NCBI RefSeq assembly: GCF_009707485.1
Contig: NZ_CP046121.1
Span: 992,001-1,056,000, forward strand
Length of the DNA: 64,000 bases
Direction of reading: 5' to 3'
From: Nostocoides sp. HKS02
GTDB taxonomy: Bacteria > Actinomycetota > Actinomycetes > Actinomycetales > Dermatophilaceae
Below are positions 33,437 through 42,202 of this stretch, piece after piece (position 1 is the stretch's first letter; every line of letters begins with the position of its first letter). A model generated the notes under the pieces. The model did no database searches. It was given only the letters and a program-made list of their open reading frames with translations, and had not been told where the DNA came from. A program made the position numbers and the translations under genes.

Positions 33437-35059
33437 GTGCCCAAGCCGATCAGCTCGCTCCGCGCGGGGTCTCGCCTGGGTTTCGCGGTGCTCTCCGGAC
33501 TCGTCACGGCCCAGGCGTTTCCGACGCACCACGGTTGGTGGTGGGCACCGCTCGGGGTCGCCCTGCTGTCGGCCTGCGTCATGGGGGTGCGGTGGCGGCT
33601 GGCGCTGCTGCTCGGTCTCGGTCACGGCCTGGGCTTCTTCCTGCCGACGCTGTCGTGGTCGGGCGTCTACGTCGGCAACCTGCCGTGGGTGGCCCTGTCC
33701 TCGCTCGAAGCCCTCTACCTCGCGGCCATGTGTGCCGTGACCGCTGCGGTCCAGGCCCCCTTCCTCACGTCCCGGCTGCGGTCCCTCGGGTATGCCGTGG
33801 TGCCGGTGATGTGGGTCCTTCAGGAGTGGGCCCGGAGCACGACCCCGTTCGGTGGCTTCCCGTGGGCGCGCCTGGCCTTCAGCCAGGCGGACAGCCCGCT
33901 GGCTCCGCTGGCCCGGTTTGCCGGGGCCCCCGGCATCACCTTCGCCGTCGCCGCCCTCGGCGCCCTGCTGCACGCCGCCGTCCTCGCCGCCTCGCACCTG
34001 GTCGGTCGCCCCCGCCGGCCGGGGCCCGCGGCATACCGGTCGGCGTCGGTCGCCCTCGCGGTCCTGGCGGCCGCGCCGCTCGCGCTGGCGCTGTCCACCA
34101 GCCTGCCCACCGACGGGCGCCGGGTCTCCGTCCTCTTCGTCCAGGGGAACGTTCCCCACGCCGGGCTCGACTTCAACGCGCAGCGCCGGGCCGTCCTCGA
34201 CAACCACGTGCGGGCGACGGTCGCCGCCACCCAGCACGAGACGACGCCCCCCTCGCTCGTGGTCTGGCCCGAGAACTCCTCCGACATCGACCCGATCATC
34301 AACCTCGACGCCGCGGCCCAGGTCCGACTCGCGGTGCAGACTGCGCGGGCGCCCGTGCTCGTCGGGGCGGTGCTCGACGGCCCCGGACGGTACGTCTCGA
34401 ACGCGAGCCTGTTCTACCGCCCCGGTGGCGCCGCCCCGGCGCGGTACGTCAAGCAGCACCCTGTGCCGTTCGCCGAGTACATCCCCTACCGCAGCTTCTT
34501 CCGGAACTTCAGCGACAAGGTCGATCTGGTCTCGCGGGACTTCACGCGCGGGACGGCCCCTGGTGGGTTCGAGGTGCCGGTGCCCGGCCAGCAGCCGTAC
34601 TGGATCATCCCCACGATCTGTTTCGAGGTGGCCTACGACGACCTCATGCGGGACTCCACGCTGCAGCCCGGGCGGGACGCGAGCATCCTCGCCGTCCAGA
34701 CCAACAACGCGACGTTCGGCTACACCGCCGAGTCCGAGCAGCAGTTCGCGATCAGCCGGCTGCGCGCGATCGAGCACGGACGGTCGATCGTGCACGTCTC
34801 GACCGTGGGGGTGAGCGGCTTCATCAACCCGGACGGAACCTACTCCGCCAAGACGACGTTGTTCACGCAGGCGGCGCGGCTCGGGGCGCCCGTGGTGCGG
34901 ACCGAGATCACGCCCTCGGACCGCATCGGCGCGCTCCCTGAGTATGCCGCGGCGGCGGCAGCCGCAGCACTGCTCGCCCTTGGTCTGTGGCTGCGTCGCA
35001 GGCCCGCTAGGGTCGTTGCTCCACCAGTGGCCACACGAAAGGAACGCGTTGGTGTCTGA
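33437..35059 (+). CDS. lnt: Apolipoprotein N-acyltransferase
   Basis: Adds the third acyl chain to the N-terminal cysteine of lipoproteins. Polytopic membrane domain (about the first 220 residues, with QAFPTHHGWWW and WVLQEWARSTTPFGGFPWARLAF), then a periplasm-facing nitrilase domain: catalytic Glu in VVWPENSSDID, Lys in YVKQHPVPFAEYIPYR and Cys in IIPTICFEVAYDD. A final helix lies near the C-terminus. About 540 residues from GTG 33437; an ATG at 33365 is also in frame. Its stop lies a few bases after the ppm1 GTG, so the genes overlap. In mycobacteria the two activities are fused. Confidence 0.93.
   Translation: MPKPISSLRAGSRLGFAVLSGLVTAQAFPTHHGWWWAPLGVALLSACVMGVRWRLALLLGLGHGLGFFLPTLSWSGVYVGNLPWVALSSLEALYLAAMCAVTAAVQAPFLTSRLRSLGYAVVPVMWVLQEWARSTTPFGGFPWARLAFSQADSPLAPLARFAGAPGITFAVAALGALLHAAVLAASHLVGRPRRPGPAAYRSASVALAVLAAAPLALALSTSLPTDGRRVSVLFVQGNVPHAGLDFNAQRRAVLDNHVRATVAATQHETTPPSLVVWPENSSDIDPIINLDAAAQVRLAVQTARAPVLVGAVLDGPGRYVSNASLFYRPGGAAPARYVKQHPVPFAEYIPYRSFFRNFSDKVDLVSRDFTRGTAPGGFEVPVPGQQPYWIIPTICFEVAYDDLMRDSTLQPGRDASILAVQTNNATFGYTAESEQQFAISRLRAIEHGRSIVHVSTVGVSGFINPDGTYSAKTTLFTQAARLGAPVVRTEITPSDRIGALPEYAAAAAAAALLALGLWLRRRPARVVAPPVATRKERVGV
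35008..35013 (+). promoter_or_regulatory. Putative internal -10 element for ppm1
   Basis: TAGGGT inside the lnt 3' end, followed about 25 bases later by an AAAGGA ribosome site for ppm1. Would give ppm1 its own short-leader transcript. Confidence 0.35.
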
Positions 35060-35879
35060 GGCGAACGAGGTGTCCACCACCGCTCCCATCGTGCGGGTGC
35101 TGGTGTGCATCCCCACGTACAACGAGCGGGAGAACCTGCCACTCGTGGTTGGCCGGATCCGGGCCTCGGTACCTGCCGCTGACGTCCTCGTGGTCGACGA
35201 CAACTCCCCGGATGGCACGGGCGCGGTCGCCGACGGCCTCGCCGCTGACGACCCGCAGGTCCACGTCCTCCACCGCCCCGGCAAGCAGGGGCTCGGGGTG
35301 GCCTACCTGGCGGGCTTCCAGTGGGGTCTGGACGAGGGCTACGACGCCATCGTCGAGATGGATGCCGACGGGTCCCACCAGCCCGAGCAGCTCCACCGCC
35401 TGCTCGAGGCGCTGGAGACCGCGGACCTGGTCATCGGCTCCCGCTGGGTTCGGGGCGGCTCGGTGGTCAACTGGCCCCTGCACCGCAAGGCGCTGTCCGT
35501 CGGCGGCAACCTCTACACGCGGGCCTTGCTCGGTATGCCGGTCCACGACGCCACCGCGGGGTACCGCGCCTACCGGTCGTCGGCGCTGCGGGTGATCGGC
35601 CTGCGCGATATCGCGTCCCAGGGCTACTGCTTCCAGGTCGACCTCACCCGGCGCTCGATCGCCCACGGCCTTCGAGTCAAGGAGGTCCCCATCACCTTCG
35701 TCGAGCGCGAGATCGGCGACTCGAAGATGAGCGGGGACATCATGCGCGAGTCGCTCCAGCGCATCACCCTCTGGGGGCTGCACCACCGTGCCGACCAGCT
35801 GCGTCGGGTGCCGCAGCAGGTCTCGGCCAGGGCGTCCGCCACCCGGTCGGACCGGGAGCCGACATGGCACCGGCTGTAG
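35052..35879 (+). CDS. ppm1: Polyprenol monophosphomannose synthase (GT2 family)
   Basis: Transfers mannose from GDP-mannose to polyprenyl phosphate on the cytoplasmic face, feeding lipoglycan and protein mannosylation. 275 residues. GT2 motifs are CIPTYNERENLPLVV, VVDDNSPDGTGAVAD, GKQGLGVAYLAGFQWGLD, MDADGSHQPEQ (DxD) and SRWVRGG. No membrane anchor, as expected for the soluble form paired with a separate Lnt. GTG start after AAAGGA. Overlaps lnt upstream and fxsA downstream (16 bases). Confidence 0.93.
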   Translation: MSEANEVSTTAPIVRVLVCIPTYNERENLPLVVGRIRASVPAADVLVVDDNSPDGTGAVADGLAADDPQVHVLHRPGKQGLGVAYLAGFQWGLDEGYDAIVEMDADGSHQPEQLHRLLEALETADLVIGSRWVRGGSVVNWPLHRKALSVGGNLYTRALLGMPVHDATAGYRAYRSSALRVIGLRDIASQGYCFQVDLTRRSIAHGLRVKEVPITFVEREIGDSKMSGDIMRESLQRITLWGLHHRADQLRRVPQQVSARASATRSDREPTWHRL

Positions 35880-36352
35880 GCCGCACCCCGTACGCGCGGC
35901 GCCGGCGACCGCGCTGGCTGGCCACGGTGTTCATCCTGCTCCTGGTCGTGCCGGTGCTCGAGATCGCGACGATCATCGCCGTCGGGAAGGTCATCGGCGG
36001 ATGGCAGACCCTCGCACTCCTGCTGGCGGAGTCCGCGCTGGGCGCCTGGTTGGTCCGCCGCGAGGGGGCGAAGGCCTGGGCGGCTCTGCGCGGCGCCCTT
36101 CGGACCGGCCAGATGCCGAGCCGCCAGCTCGCCGACGCGGCCTTGGTGCTGGTCGGTGGGACCCTGCTGCTCACACCGGGCTTCCTCACCGACATCGCCG
36201 GATTCTTCTTCATCCTGCCGGTGACCCGACCGATCGCGCGCCGGGTGCTCGAAGCCGTCGTGGCCCGGCGGCTCCTCGGCGGCATCCTCGGCGGACGGGG
36301 GAGCGGACAGGGGACTTCGGGACCTGACGTCATCGAGGGCGAGGTTCTCTAG
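35864..36352 (+). CDS. fxsA: FxsA family membrane protein
   Basis: 162 residues with the FxsA layout: a first membrane segment (FILLLVVPVLEIATIIAVGKVIGGWQTL), a short linker with GAWLVRREGAKAWAALRGALRTGQMPSRQLADAALVLVGGTLLLTPGFLTDIAGFFFILP, then a basic tail. The MPSRQLADAALVLVGGTLLLTPGFLTD block is the hallmark. E. coli FxsA relates to phage T7 exclusion; its native role is unknown. Overlaps the ppm1 end by 16 bases and is followed by a bidirectional terminator. Confidence 0.9.
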   Translation: MAPAVGRTPYARRRRPRWLATVFILLLVVPVLEIATIIAVGKVIGGWQTLALLLAESALGAWLVRREGAKAWAALRGALRTGQMPSRQLADAALVLVGGTLLLTPGFLTDIAGFFFILPVTRPIARRVLEAVVARRLLGGILGGRGSGQGTSGPDVIEGEVL

Positions 36353-36370
36353 GTCTGGAGGAGGCTCACC

Positions 36371-36402
36371 GCACGGCGACCCGCACGGCGACCCGCACGG
36401 CA
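36371..36402. repeat. 12-bp tandem repeat, about 2.6 copies
   Basis: gcacggcgaccc twice plus a partial copy, between the fxsA stop and the terminator hairpin. Confidence 0.8.
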
Positions 36403-36406
36403 CGAC

Positions 36407-36438
36407 GAAGGCCGCCTCCCCTCGGGGAGGCGGCCTTC
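36407..36438. terminator. Bidirectional hairpin terminator between fxsA and rbpA
   Basis: Perfect complementary arms of 15 bases (36407-36421 with 36424-36438) with a very small loop. Serves both the convergent fxsA and rbpA transcripts. Confidence 0.8.
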
Positions 36439-36454
36439 GTGGCACCGGAACGGC

Positions 36455-36814
36455 TCAGGCGGTGCGCTTGCGGCGAGGCTTCTCGCCACGCGACTCGCGC
36501 AGGAGGGTCAGGCGCTCCTCGAGCAGCTCCTCGAGCTCGGGGATGGAGCGCCGCTCGAGCAGCATGTCCCAGTGGGTGCGCACGTGCTTGACCTGCTTGG
36601 CCTCGGGCTCGGGGCCGTCGACCAGGCGTGCGTCGAGCCCGCAACGGCACTCCCACGTCGCTGGTATCTCAGCCTCGATCGAGAACGGCAGCTCGGTCCG
36701 GTGGCCCTGCGGGCACACATAGGCCGTGATCTGCCGCTCACTGGGGACGACGTGCTCGTCGGTCTCGAGACTGTGTGAGACGAGACGACTGCCCCGAAGG
36801 GTACGTTCTGCCAT
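36455..36814 (-). CDS. rbpA: RNA polymerase-binding protein RbpA
   Basis: Actinobacterial general transcription factor that binds the principal sigma factor and stabilises the open complex. 119 residues: a disordered N-terminal tail (MAERTLRGSRLVSHSLETD), a core with C34, H38, C56 and C58 (zinc ligands in some homologues), then a basic linker and the sigma-interacting helix (THWDMLLERRSIPELEELLEERL, about 81-105). ATG at 36814 after GGGAGAA. A SigR/SigH-type promoter and a CRP-type site lie upstream. It is convergent with fxsA across a terminator. Confidence 0.96.
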   Translation of the reverse strand: MAERTLRGSRLVSHSLETDEHVVPSERQITAYVCPQGHRTELPFSIEAEIPATWECRCGLDARLVDGPEPEAKQVKHVRTHWDMLLERRSIPELEELLEERLTLLRESRGEKPRRKRTA

Positions 36815-36880
36815 GAGGGGTTCTCCCAACGTGCTGGTTTCCCTGCCCGCTCGGGTGGGAGCGCGGGATTCACTGGGCAT

Positions 36881-36906
36881 AACGCCAAAGACCCGTGCAA
36901 TGTTCC
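36881..36906 (-). promoter_or_regulatory. SigR/SigH-type promoter of rbpA (GGAAC-N18-GTT)
   Basis: On the minus strand GGAAC (36906-36902) and GTT (36883-36881) are exactly 18 bases apart, the consensus of the thiol-oxidative-stress ECF sigma factor. rbpA is a known SigR target in Streptomyces coelicolor. Confidence 0.7.
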
Positions 36907-36936
36907 GACGTTCTGGCGACCGGAAATGTTGGCTAT

Positions 36937-36952
36937 TGTGACGCAGATCACA
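36937..36952. promoter_or_regulatory. CRP/GlxR-type binding site (TGTGA-N6-TCACA)
   Basis: A perfect core palindrome, centred roughly 70 bases upstream of the predicted rbpA start. Nothing else upstream-facing is nearby, so rbpA is the probable target. Confidence 0.6.
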
Positions 36953-37019
36953 TCGCGTGCGGGGCAAGGGGCCCAGTGAGGTGCGGATCACAGCCGGGAG
37001 CGGACCTCGGGCACGCGGT

Positions 37020-38408
37020 TCAGACCCTGGCGGGCACCTCGTTGCCAGCGTCGAGGATGCCCTGCCTGATGTTCACACGCGCCAACAAGGCGCCGCCGAC
37101 GACGAAGAAGACGACCAGGGCGACGATCGCAGGGCGGTAGGAGTGGGTCCACTGGTACACCAACCCGAACGTCAGGGTGCCGAACCAGCTCGTGCCGCGC
37201 TCCATGGCCTGGTACAGGCTGAAGAACTCGGCCTCGCGGTTCCGCGGGATCAGCTGGCTGTAGAGCGAGCGGCTCAGGGCCTGGGTGCCGCCCAGCACCA
37301 GCCCGATGGCCACACCGAGCGCAAAGAGCGCCACGAGCTGCCGGTCCGGGACGAAGAAGGCGGCGATGACCACAAGGATCCACAGCGCCAAGCCGCCGAG
37401 AACAGTGCGCCAGGCGCCGAACCACCGCGCGAGGACACCGAACAGCAGCGCACCGCCGAAAGCCACGAACTGGACCATGAGGAACAGGCCCAGCATGGTC
37501 GACTCGGAGAACCCGAGCTGCTTGTTTCCGTAGAGGCTCGCTTGGCCGATGACGGTCTGGATCCCGTCGTTGAAGAACAGGTAGGCGACCAGGAAGAGCA
37601 GGGTCTGCGGGAACAGCCGGAGCTCGGCGAAGGTGTCGACGAGCTGCCGCACGCTGCCGCCGACGATGCCGGCGGTCCGTGCCACCTCCGGCCGCTCGAC
37701 GCCGCGCAACCGCCACATGCCGCGGACCGGGATCAGGGTGAAGCCGGCCCACCACAGGCCCGCCATGAGCATGCTCAGGCGAACCGCGCCCGCCTTGTCC
37801 ACGCCGATGAGGCTCGGTTTGGCCAGCATCACGAAGTTGATCGCGAGCAACAGGCCGCCGCCGAGGTAGCCGAGTGCCCATCCGCGCGATGACACCGTGT
37901 CGCGGTCGTCAGGACTGGCGATGCGACACAGGATCGAGTCGTACACGACCAGCGAAGCCCCGAGGCAGAGGTTGGCCACGATCAGGAGGAGCACCCCGAG
38001 CTGCCAGTTGGTGCCCTGCACCAGTGCCATGAGGCAGGCCGCAAGCGCGCCCGCCCACGCGAACAGGCCGAGCACCCGGGCAGGCCTGGGGGACCGGTCA
38101 GCGATGGCGCCGACGAAGATGAGGACGACGGCCGAGACGATCGTCGCGGCGGTGATCGTGAACGGGGCGACTGAGCCGGGGGAGATGCCCAGGCCCAGCA
38201 CCTGCAGATTGGTCTCACAGGTGGCGCCGGTGGCCAGGTGCGGGCAGGCGGCCTTCTCCGCGACCGCCGTGAGGTACGGGGCGAACAGAACCGTCGCGGT
38301 GGTGGTGACGTAGGCGGAGTTGGCCCAGTCGTACCAGTACCACGGTCGCCGGTAGTGCTCGTTGCCCTCCCAGGTAGCCGCCGTCGTCGGGGCCGCAGCT
38401 GTCGTCAT
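37020..38408 (-). CDS. MFS transporter, UMF1/Atg22-like family
   Basis: 462-residue transporter with about 12 membrane segments. WYWYDWANSAYVTTTATVLFAPYL near the N-terminus and SRGWALGYLGGGLLLAINF are typical of the UMF1/Atg22 group, as is GGTQALSRSLYSQLIPRNREAEFFSLYQ. The yeast relative exports amino acids from vacuoles; the bacterial substrates are unknown. The start is at ATG 38408, although an upstream in-frame Met at 38432 exists. No obvious partner gene. Confidence 0.88.
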   Translation of the reverse strand: MTTAAAPTTAATWEGNEHYRRPWYWYDWANSAYVTTTATVLFAPYLTAVAEKAACPHLATGATCETNLQVLGLGISPGSVAPFTITAATIVSAVVLIFVGAIADRSPRPARVLGLFAWAGALAACLMALVQGTNWQLGVLLLIVANLCLGASLVVYDSILCRIASPDDRDTVSSRGWALGYLGGGLLLAINFVMLAKPSLIGVDKAGAVRLSMLMAGLWWAGFTLIPVRGMWRLRGVERPEVARTAGIVGGSVRQLVDTFAELRLFPQTLLFLVAYLFFNDGIQTVIGQASLYGNKQLGFSESTMLGLFLMVQFVAFGGALLFGVLARWFGAWRTVLGGLALWILVVIAAFFVPDRQLVALFALGVAIGLVLGGTQALSRSLYSQLIPRNREAEFFSLYQAMERGTSWFGTLTFGLVYQWTHSYRPAIVALVVFFVVGGALLARVNIRQGILDAGNEVPARV

Positions 38409-38486
38409 GGCTGAAGCGTGGCACAACGCCACCCGGGACGACTGGGTATTCGAGCCCAGCGAAGAGGTGCGCCGGGGGAGTGGTGC

Positions 38487-39851
38487 CTACCCGGCATACT
38501 CCCAATGCCAGGGCTCGGGAAGCGCGCCGCCGGGCTCGGCCCAGGCCGGGTGGAACCAGCCGTAGAGAGGGGCGTTCTGCATCATCCACAGGTGCGCGGG
38601 GGAGCCGAAGCTCTCGACGCCACCGCACAGATCCACGGCCCGTCCCATGCCGTGCTCGCTGGTGCCGGGCGTTGCCGCCCACGCGCCCCGCTCCGCCTTG
38701 ACCAACAGCTGTTCGGCGAAGGAGCGGTAGGAGTCGGTGATGCACAAGGGCGAACCCGTGTCGCGCTGGTAGGCCACGCTGAGGGCGTTGAACGCGGCGG
38801 CCGCTGCGGGTCGCAGGCTCTGCGCCGGGTCGCCGTACAGCGGGCAGAGTGCTGACGCGGGGATGTGCCCGTTCGGGTACTCGCCGTCGTCCTTGCTGCA
38901 CGCCTTCACCGAGCCGTCCTTCGACACCCCGGGCACGAGGACCGCCTGGCTGAGCGCGCGGGCCACGCTGCGGGCGGTCGGGTCGCCGCTGCCCAGGAGC
39001 AGGCCGTTGATCGGGCCGACCTTGGCGACCTGGGCCGCATGCAGCGCTCGGGTGGCGTCGAGCTGGGCCTTCTGCTGGGTGATCACGACATCGAGCTCGG
39101 ACTTGGCGGCGGCCGCCTGCTTGGAGGCCACGGCGGCCTGCGCGCTCGCCTCGACAGCCTGGGCCGCGATCTGGCGTTGCAGCTGGGCGTGGTCGCGGAC
39201 GCGCTCGAACGCGGCGGTGCGCTGGTCACTGAGGTAGCTGAGCTGGGCCGCTCCGTCAGTGGCGTCTGCGGCCGGCTGGGTCAGGGTGTCGAGCAGGGCG
39301 CTCATGTCGCCCAGCGACCCTCCAGTCCCGGCGTAGGCCTGGTACGCCCATTGGCCGAGCGCCCGGCGATCCTCAGCGAGTCGGTCGCTCAGCTGGTTGA
39401 AGAGCTCGACGTCGCGGCGTGCGGCCTCGCGAGCGGTGCGCTCGGCGTCGCGGGCCGCGGCGAGCTGCTGGAGCAGCGTGTTGGCCTCGACGGAGAGCCG
39501 GTCCAGCTTGGTCGCGGCTGCGGCGATGCTGGCGTTGGATCGAGTGAGGTCGTCGGCCAGCGACTGACCCTGGGCGATCTGGGCCGCCAGCTCGGCAGGA
39601 CTGAGGGTCTGCTCACCGGCCGCCCCCGGCGGTGCTGCCGCCTGACCCGCGCTGGCTCCGGACCCGGCGGTGGCGGTCGTCGTCGTCGTCGACGGCGTGC
39701 GCGTGCTGGTCGTGCTCGTGGTCGTCGAGGTGGTCGACGTGGTCGTGGTCGTCGGGGGCACGGTGACGGCGTATGCCGGTGCGCCCCCTGCGAGCACCAC
39801 CACCACCATCACCGTGCCCGCTACCCCCACGGACCGACTGAGCCGAGCCAA
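38487..39851 (-). CDS. Secreted D-alanyl-D-alanine carboxypeptidase (VanY family) with coiled-coil domain
   Basis: 454 residues. A signal peptide (residues 1-28, ending AYA) is followed by a Thr/Ser-rich linker of short repeats (about 30-60) and a long coiled coil (about 80-275) resembling peptidoglycan-hydrolase regulators. The C-terminal VanY domain has SYRSFAEQ, TSEHGMGRAVDLCGG (zinc His and Asp) and PEPWHWEYAG (zinc His). Predicted to trim peptidoglycan stem peptides at the cell surface under coiled-coil control. The start is a TTG after GGAGTGATCG. A TAGGGT promoter hexamer lies about 60 bases upstream. Confidence 0.88.
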   Translation of the reverse strand: MARLSRSVGVAGTVMVVVVLAGGAPAYAVTVPPTTTTTSTTSTTTSTTSTRTPSTTTTTATAGSGASAGQAAAPPGAAGEQTLSPAELAAQIAQGQSLADDLTRSNASIAAAATKLDRLSVEANTLLQQLAAARDAERTAREAARRDVELFNQLSDRLAEDRRALGQWAYQAYAGTGGSLGDMSALLDTLTQPAADATDGAAQLSYLSDQRTAAFERVRDHAQLQRQIAAQAVEASAQAAVASKQAAAAKSELDVVITQQKAQLDATRALHAAQVAKVGPINGLLLGSGDPTARSVARALSQAVLVPGVSKDGSVKACSKDDGEYPNGHIPASALCPLYGDPAQSLRPAAAAAFNALSVAYQRDTGSPLCITDSYRSFAEQLLVKAERGAWAATPGTSEHGMGRAVDLCGGVESFGSPAHLWMMQNAPLYGWFHPAWAEPGGALPEPWHWEYAG

Positions 39852-39910
39852 CGATCACTCCCCGCTTCGTCCCCAAACCGTCTGCTGCGACGGCCCCTGC
39901 ATCGTGAACG

Positions 39911-39916
39911 ACCCTA
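39911..39916 (-). promoter_or_regulatory. Putative -10 element of the VanY-type gene
   Basis: TAGGGT on the minus strand, giving a leader of about 50 bases with a GGAGTG ribosome site. Confidence 0.35.
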
Positions 39917-39991
39917 GCCGCGGTCGGTCACGAATGGTCTCGTTCGTTCGTGGGAGGGCGGGGGGCCAACCAGATGATGTCGGGAGGGCGC

Positions 39992-40480
39992 TCAGAGGTC
40001 CTTGGCCATCAGGCTGACCTGGTGGCCGGGCCCCCCGAGACGGCCCACCTCGCGGTACCCGCGGTGCTCGTGGAAGGCCAGCGACGGGAGGTTCGGCGGG
40101 TCGACATTGACCTCCAGCACCAGCCGCCCCCGGTCCACGGCCGCCGCCTCCACGACGTCGTAGACGGCGCTGGCGAGCCCGCGGCGGCGGAAGGCCTCGT
40201 CGACCACGATCCGGTCCAGGTAGGCGAACTCCGTGCCGAACCGGGCCGAGAACCAACGGTAGTTGGCCGAGTCGTAGGCCGTCCCGGGCTCGAATACCAG
40301 GACGAACCCGGCATCCGCGCCATCGCAGATGATGACGTCGGCACGACTCGTCCAGGTCAGGAGGAGGCGAAGCCGGTCCTCGTCGAGGTGTGAGAGCAGC
40401 TCGACGTGCTCGGCGTTGAACCGCAGGACCTGGGGGACATCGGCATCGGTGATGGGACGGAGCACCTCCAAGCGAGCCAT
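39992..40480 (-). CDS. GNAT family N-acetyltransferase
   Basis: 162 residues. Acetyl-CoA-binding motif A is visible as YLDRIVVDEAFRRRGLASAVYDVVEAAA (about residues 88-115), followed by LVLEVNVDPPNLPSLAFHEHRGYREVG. The acceptor is unknown. ATG at 40480; longer in-frame extension upstream runs through an 18-bp tandem repeat and is not credible coding. Divergent from a large membrane protein gene. Confidence 0.85.
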   Translation of the reverse strand: MARLEVLRPITDADVPQVLRFNAEHVELLSHLDEDRLRLLLTWTSRADVIICDGADAGFVLVFEPGTAYDSANYRWFSARFGTEFAYLDRIVVDEAFRRRGLASAVYDVVEAAAVDRGRLVLEVNVDPPNLPSLAFHEHRGYREVGRLGGPGHQVSLMAKDL

Positions 40481-40513
40481 GGCGTGAGTCTGCCATCCCG
40501 CTCGCCGCCCCTG

Positions 40514-40567
40514 CGCCCTGCCGCGGCCCACCGCCCTGCCGCGGCCCACCGCCCTGCCGCGGCCCAC
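40514..40567. repeat. Three perfect 18-bp tandem repeats in a divergent promoter region
   Basis: Three identical copies of cgccctgccgcggcccac, each with a central CCGCGG palindrome, between the GNAT start and the membrane-protein start. Confidence 0.95.
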
Positions 40568-40612
40568 CCGAAGACCAGGCCCGGTGGGAATGGATGAGAT
40601 AGGTTGCCGAGC

Positions 40613-42070
40613 GTGGTCCAGCCGGTCGATGCCCCACTGGACCTCGGCCCAGCAGCGGCGACGCAGCCGGGCGAGACCGGCGGGTGGCGCCGGCCCTGGC
40701 TGTGGGCATGGCTGTGGGCATGGCTTGCGTTCCTGCCCGTGGCGCTCCTTCGGACCGGGACGATGGCCGAGTCCGACACGTTTTGGCAGATTCGCACAGG
40801 TCTGACGACCATCGAGCAGCGCGGCATACCCACGGTGGATCCGTTCTCGTGGACCGTGCACGGGGCGCACTGGACCCTCAACTCGTGGGGATACGACGTC
40901 CTCATTGCGGTGGCGTATCGGCTGGCCGGGCTGGTCGGGGTGGCGCTCACCTGCGCCGTGCTCGTGATGGCGGCGGCCGGCCTCGTGCTCCTGCTCGCCC
41001 GTGAGCTGGGCGCGTCTCCGGGCGTTGCCGGAGCGTCACTGTGGCTGGTCGCGCCGCTCCTCGTCGCGTGGCTCTCCGCCCGGCCACAGCTGGTCGACTA
41101 TGTAACCGTCCTGCTGCTCGTCGCGCTGTTGCGCCGCGTCGTCGACGACCAGCATCCCGGGCGGTCGACCGTCCTGATCGGGGTTCTCTGCGCCGCGTGG
41201 GTCAACCTCCATGCCGGCGCTCTACTCGGCGTCGGCATCGCGGGAACCTGCACCGTGGTGCAGCTCTGCCGTACCCGCAGCTGGGAGCGCTGGAAGTGGT
41301 GCCTGGCCGCGACGGCGGCAGCCCTGGCGGGTTCGGTGGTCAACCCGCTGGGCCTTGGCCTGTTCGCCCAGACGGCCCAGGTCAAGAGCGCGTCCACCGG
41401 TGTGGTCCTCGAGTGGCAACACCTGGACCCTGCAGACCCGACCCAGCTGGTGATGCTTGCGCTGGGGCTTTCGGCCCTGGTCCTCGCCGCGCGTCGACGT
41501 GACGTGGTCTCTGTCGCGGGCGTGGGTGTTCTGGCAGTGGCAGCGATCGTCGCGATCCGCTTCCTGCCTCTCCTGGCCCTGATGGCGCTGCCGACCCTTG
41601 CGGCGTCGGGGTCTCACCGAGCCGTTCTTGGCTACATCCACAGCCGACGAGCGGTCCTTCTCCCCGGCGCCGCGGTGGCGGTGGCGGCGACCCTGGCGTT
41701 GGCGCTGCCGGCTCTCACTCACATCGGCCAGCCCCTCCCGGCCATCTACCCGGCCAAGGCGGTGGCCGACATCCCCTCGGGCTGCAAGCTCTTCAACACG
41801 TATGTGCTCGGTGGTTACGTGATTCTGCAGCGGCCGGATGTCCTGGTATCCATCGACTCGCGCAACGACCTCTACGGTGCTGCCAGGGTCGGCGCCGCAG
41901 AGCGGACCCTGGCTGGCCGGGGAGATGTCTCGGCGGCTCTCGCGCCAGCTGGGTGCGCATTGGTTCCTCCGACCAGCGGTCTGGCCAAGAGACTGTTCCG
42001 AGACCCGGCCTGGGCGGTGAAGACGCGGCAAGCGAGCGGGGTGCTTTTCGTGAGGCGTGCAGGCCAGTGA
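40613..42070 (+). CDS. Polytopic membrane protein, possible GT-C-type
   Basis: About 485 residues with roughly ten hydrophobic segments from residue 25 to 380, and a soluble C-terminal part (from about 390) containing IPSGCKLFNTYVLGGYVILQRPDVLVSIDSRNDLYG. The early loop DTFWQIRTGLTTIEQRGIPTVDPFSWTVHGAHW resembles the first extracellular loop of GT-C glycosyltransferases or related oligosaccharide enzymes. No firm family can be named. The start is GTG 40613 or TTG 40604. Confidence 0.7.
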   Translation: MVQPVDAPLDLGPAAATQPGETGGWRRPWLWAWLWAWLAFLPVALLRTGTMAESDTFWQIRTGLTTIEQRGIPTVDPFSWTVHGAHWTLNSWGYDVLIAVAYRLAGLVGVALTCAVLVMAAAGLVLLLARELGASPGVAGASLWLVAPLLVAWLSARPQLVDYVTVLLLVALLRRVVDDQHPGRSTVLIGVLCAAWVNLHAGALLGVGIAGTCTVVQLCRTRSWERWKWCLAATAAALAGSVVNPLGLGLFAQTAQVKSASTGVVLEWQHLDPADPTQLVMLALGLSALVLAARRRDVVSVAGVGVLAVAAIVAIRFLPLLALMALPTLAASGSHRAVLGYIHSRRAVLLPGAAVAVAATLALALPALTHIGQPLPAIYPAKAVADIPSGCKLFNTYVLGGYVILQRPDVLVSIDSRNDLYGAARVGAAERTLAGRGDVSAALAPAGCALVPPTSGLAKRLFRDPAWAVKTRQASGVLFVRRAGQ

Positions 42071-42202
42071 CCCGACCCGTCTTTGAGGACTGCATCGCAG
42101 GATGAGCGCAGCTGTCCACAGGGGGCCATTCGACGGCCGAGCGTCCACAGGCCAGCGGTCCGCGGGGGAGGCGCGGATGCCGGCCGAGGGACGCTGGGCG
42201 GC
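42071..42202. other. Intergenic region with two DnaA-box-like words
   Basis: TGTCCACAG at 42113-42121 and GTCCACAG at 42143-42150 resemble the actinobacterial DnaA box TTGTCCACA. They precede an SSB-like gene. No other feature seen. Confidence 0.25.

Noticed and set aside
33347..35284. 645-codon open frame antisense to lnt
   Set aside because: Same type of shadow; lnt on the plus strand has all catalytic residues.
39860..39916. c-di-AMP (ydaO-type) riboswitch before the VanY-type cell-wall enzyme
   Set aside because: Such switches often precede actinobacterial cell-wall hydrolases, but the leader is only about 50 bases and lacks the conserved elements.
42113..42150. Replication origin suggested by two DnaA-box-like words
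   Set aside because: Only two imperfect sites, no AT-rich unwinding region and no dnaA/dnaN/gyrB nearby.
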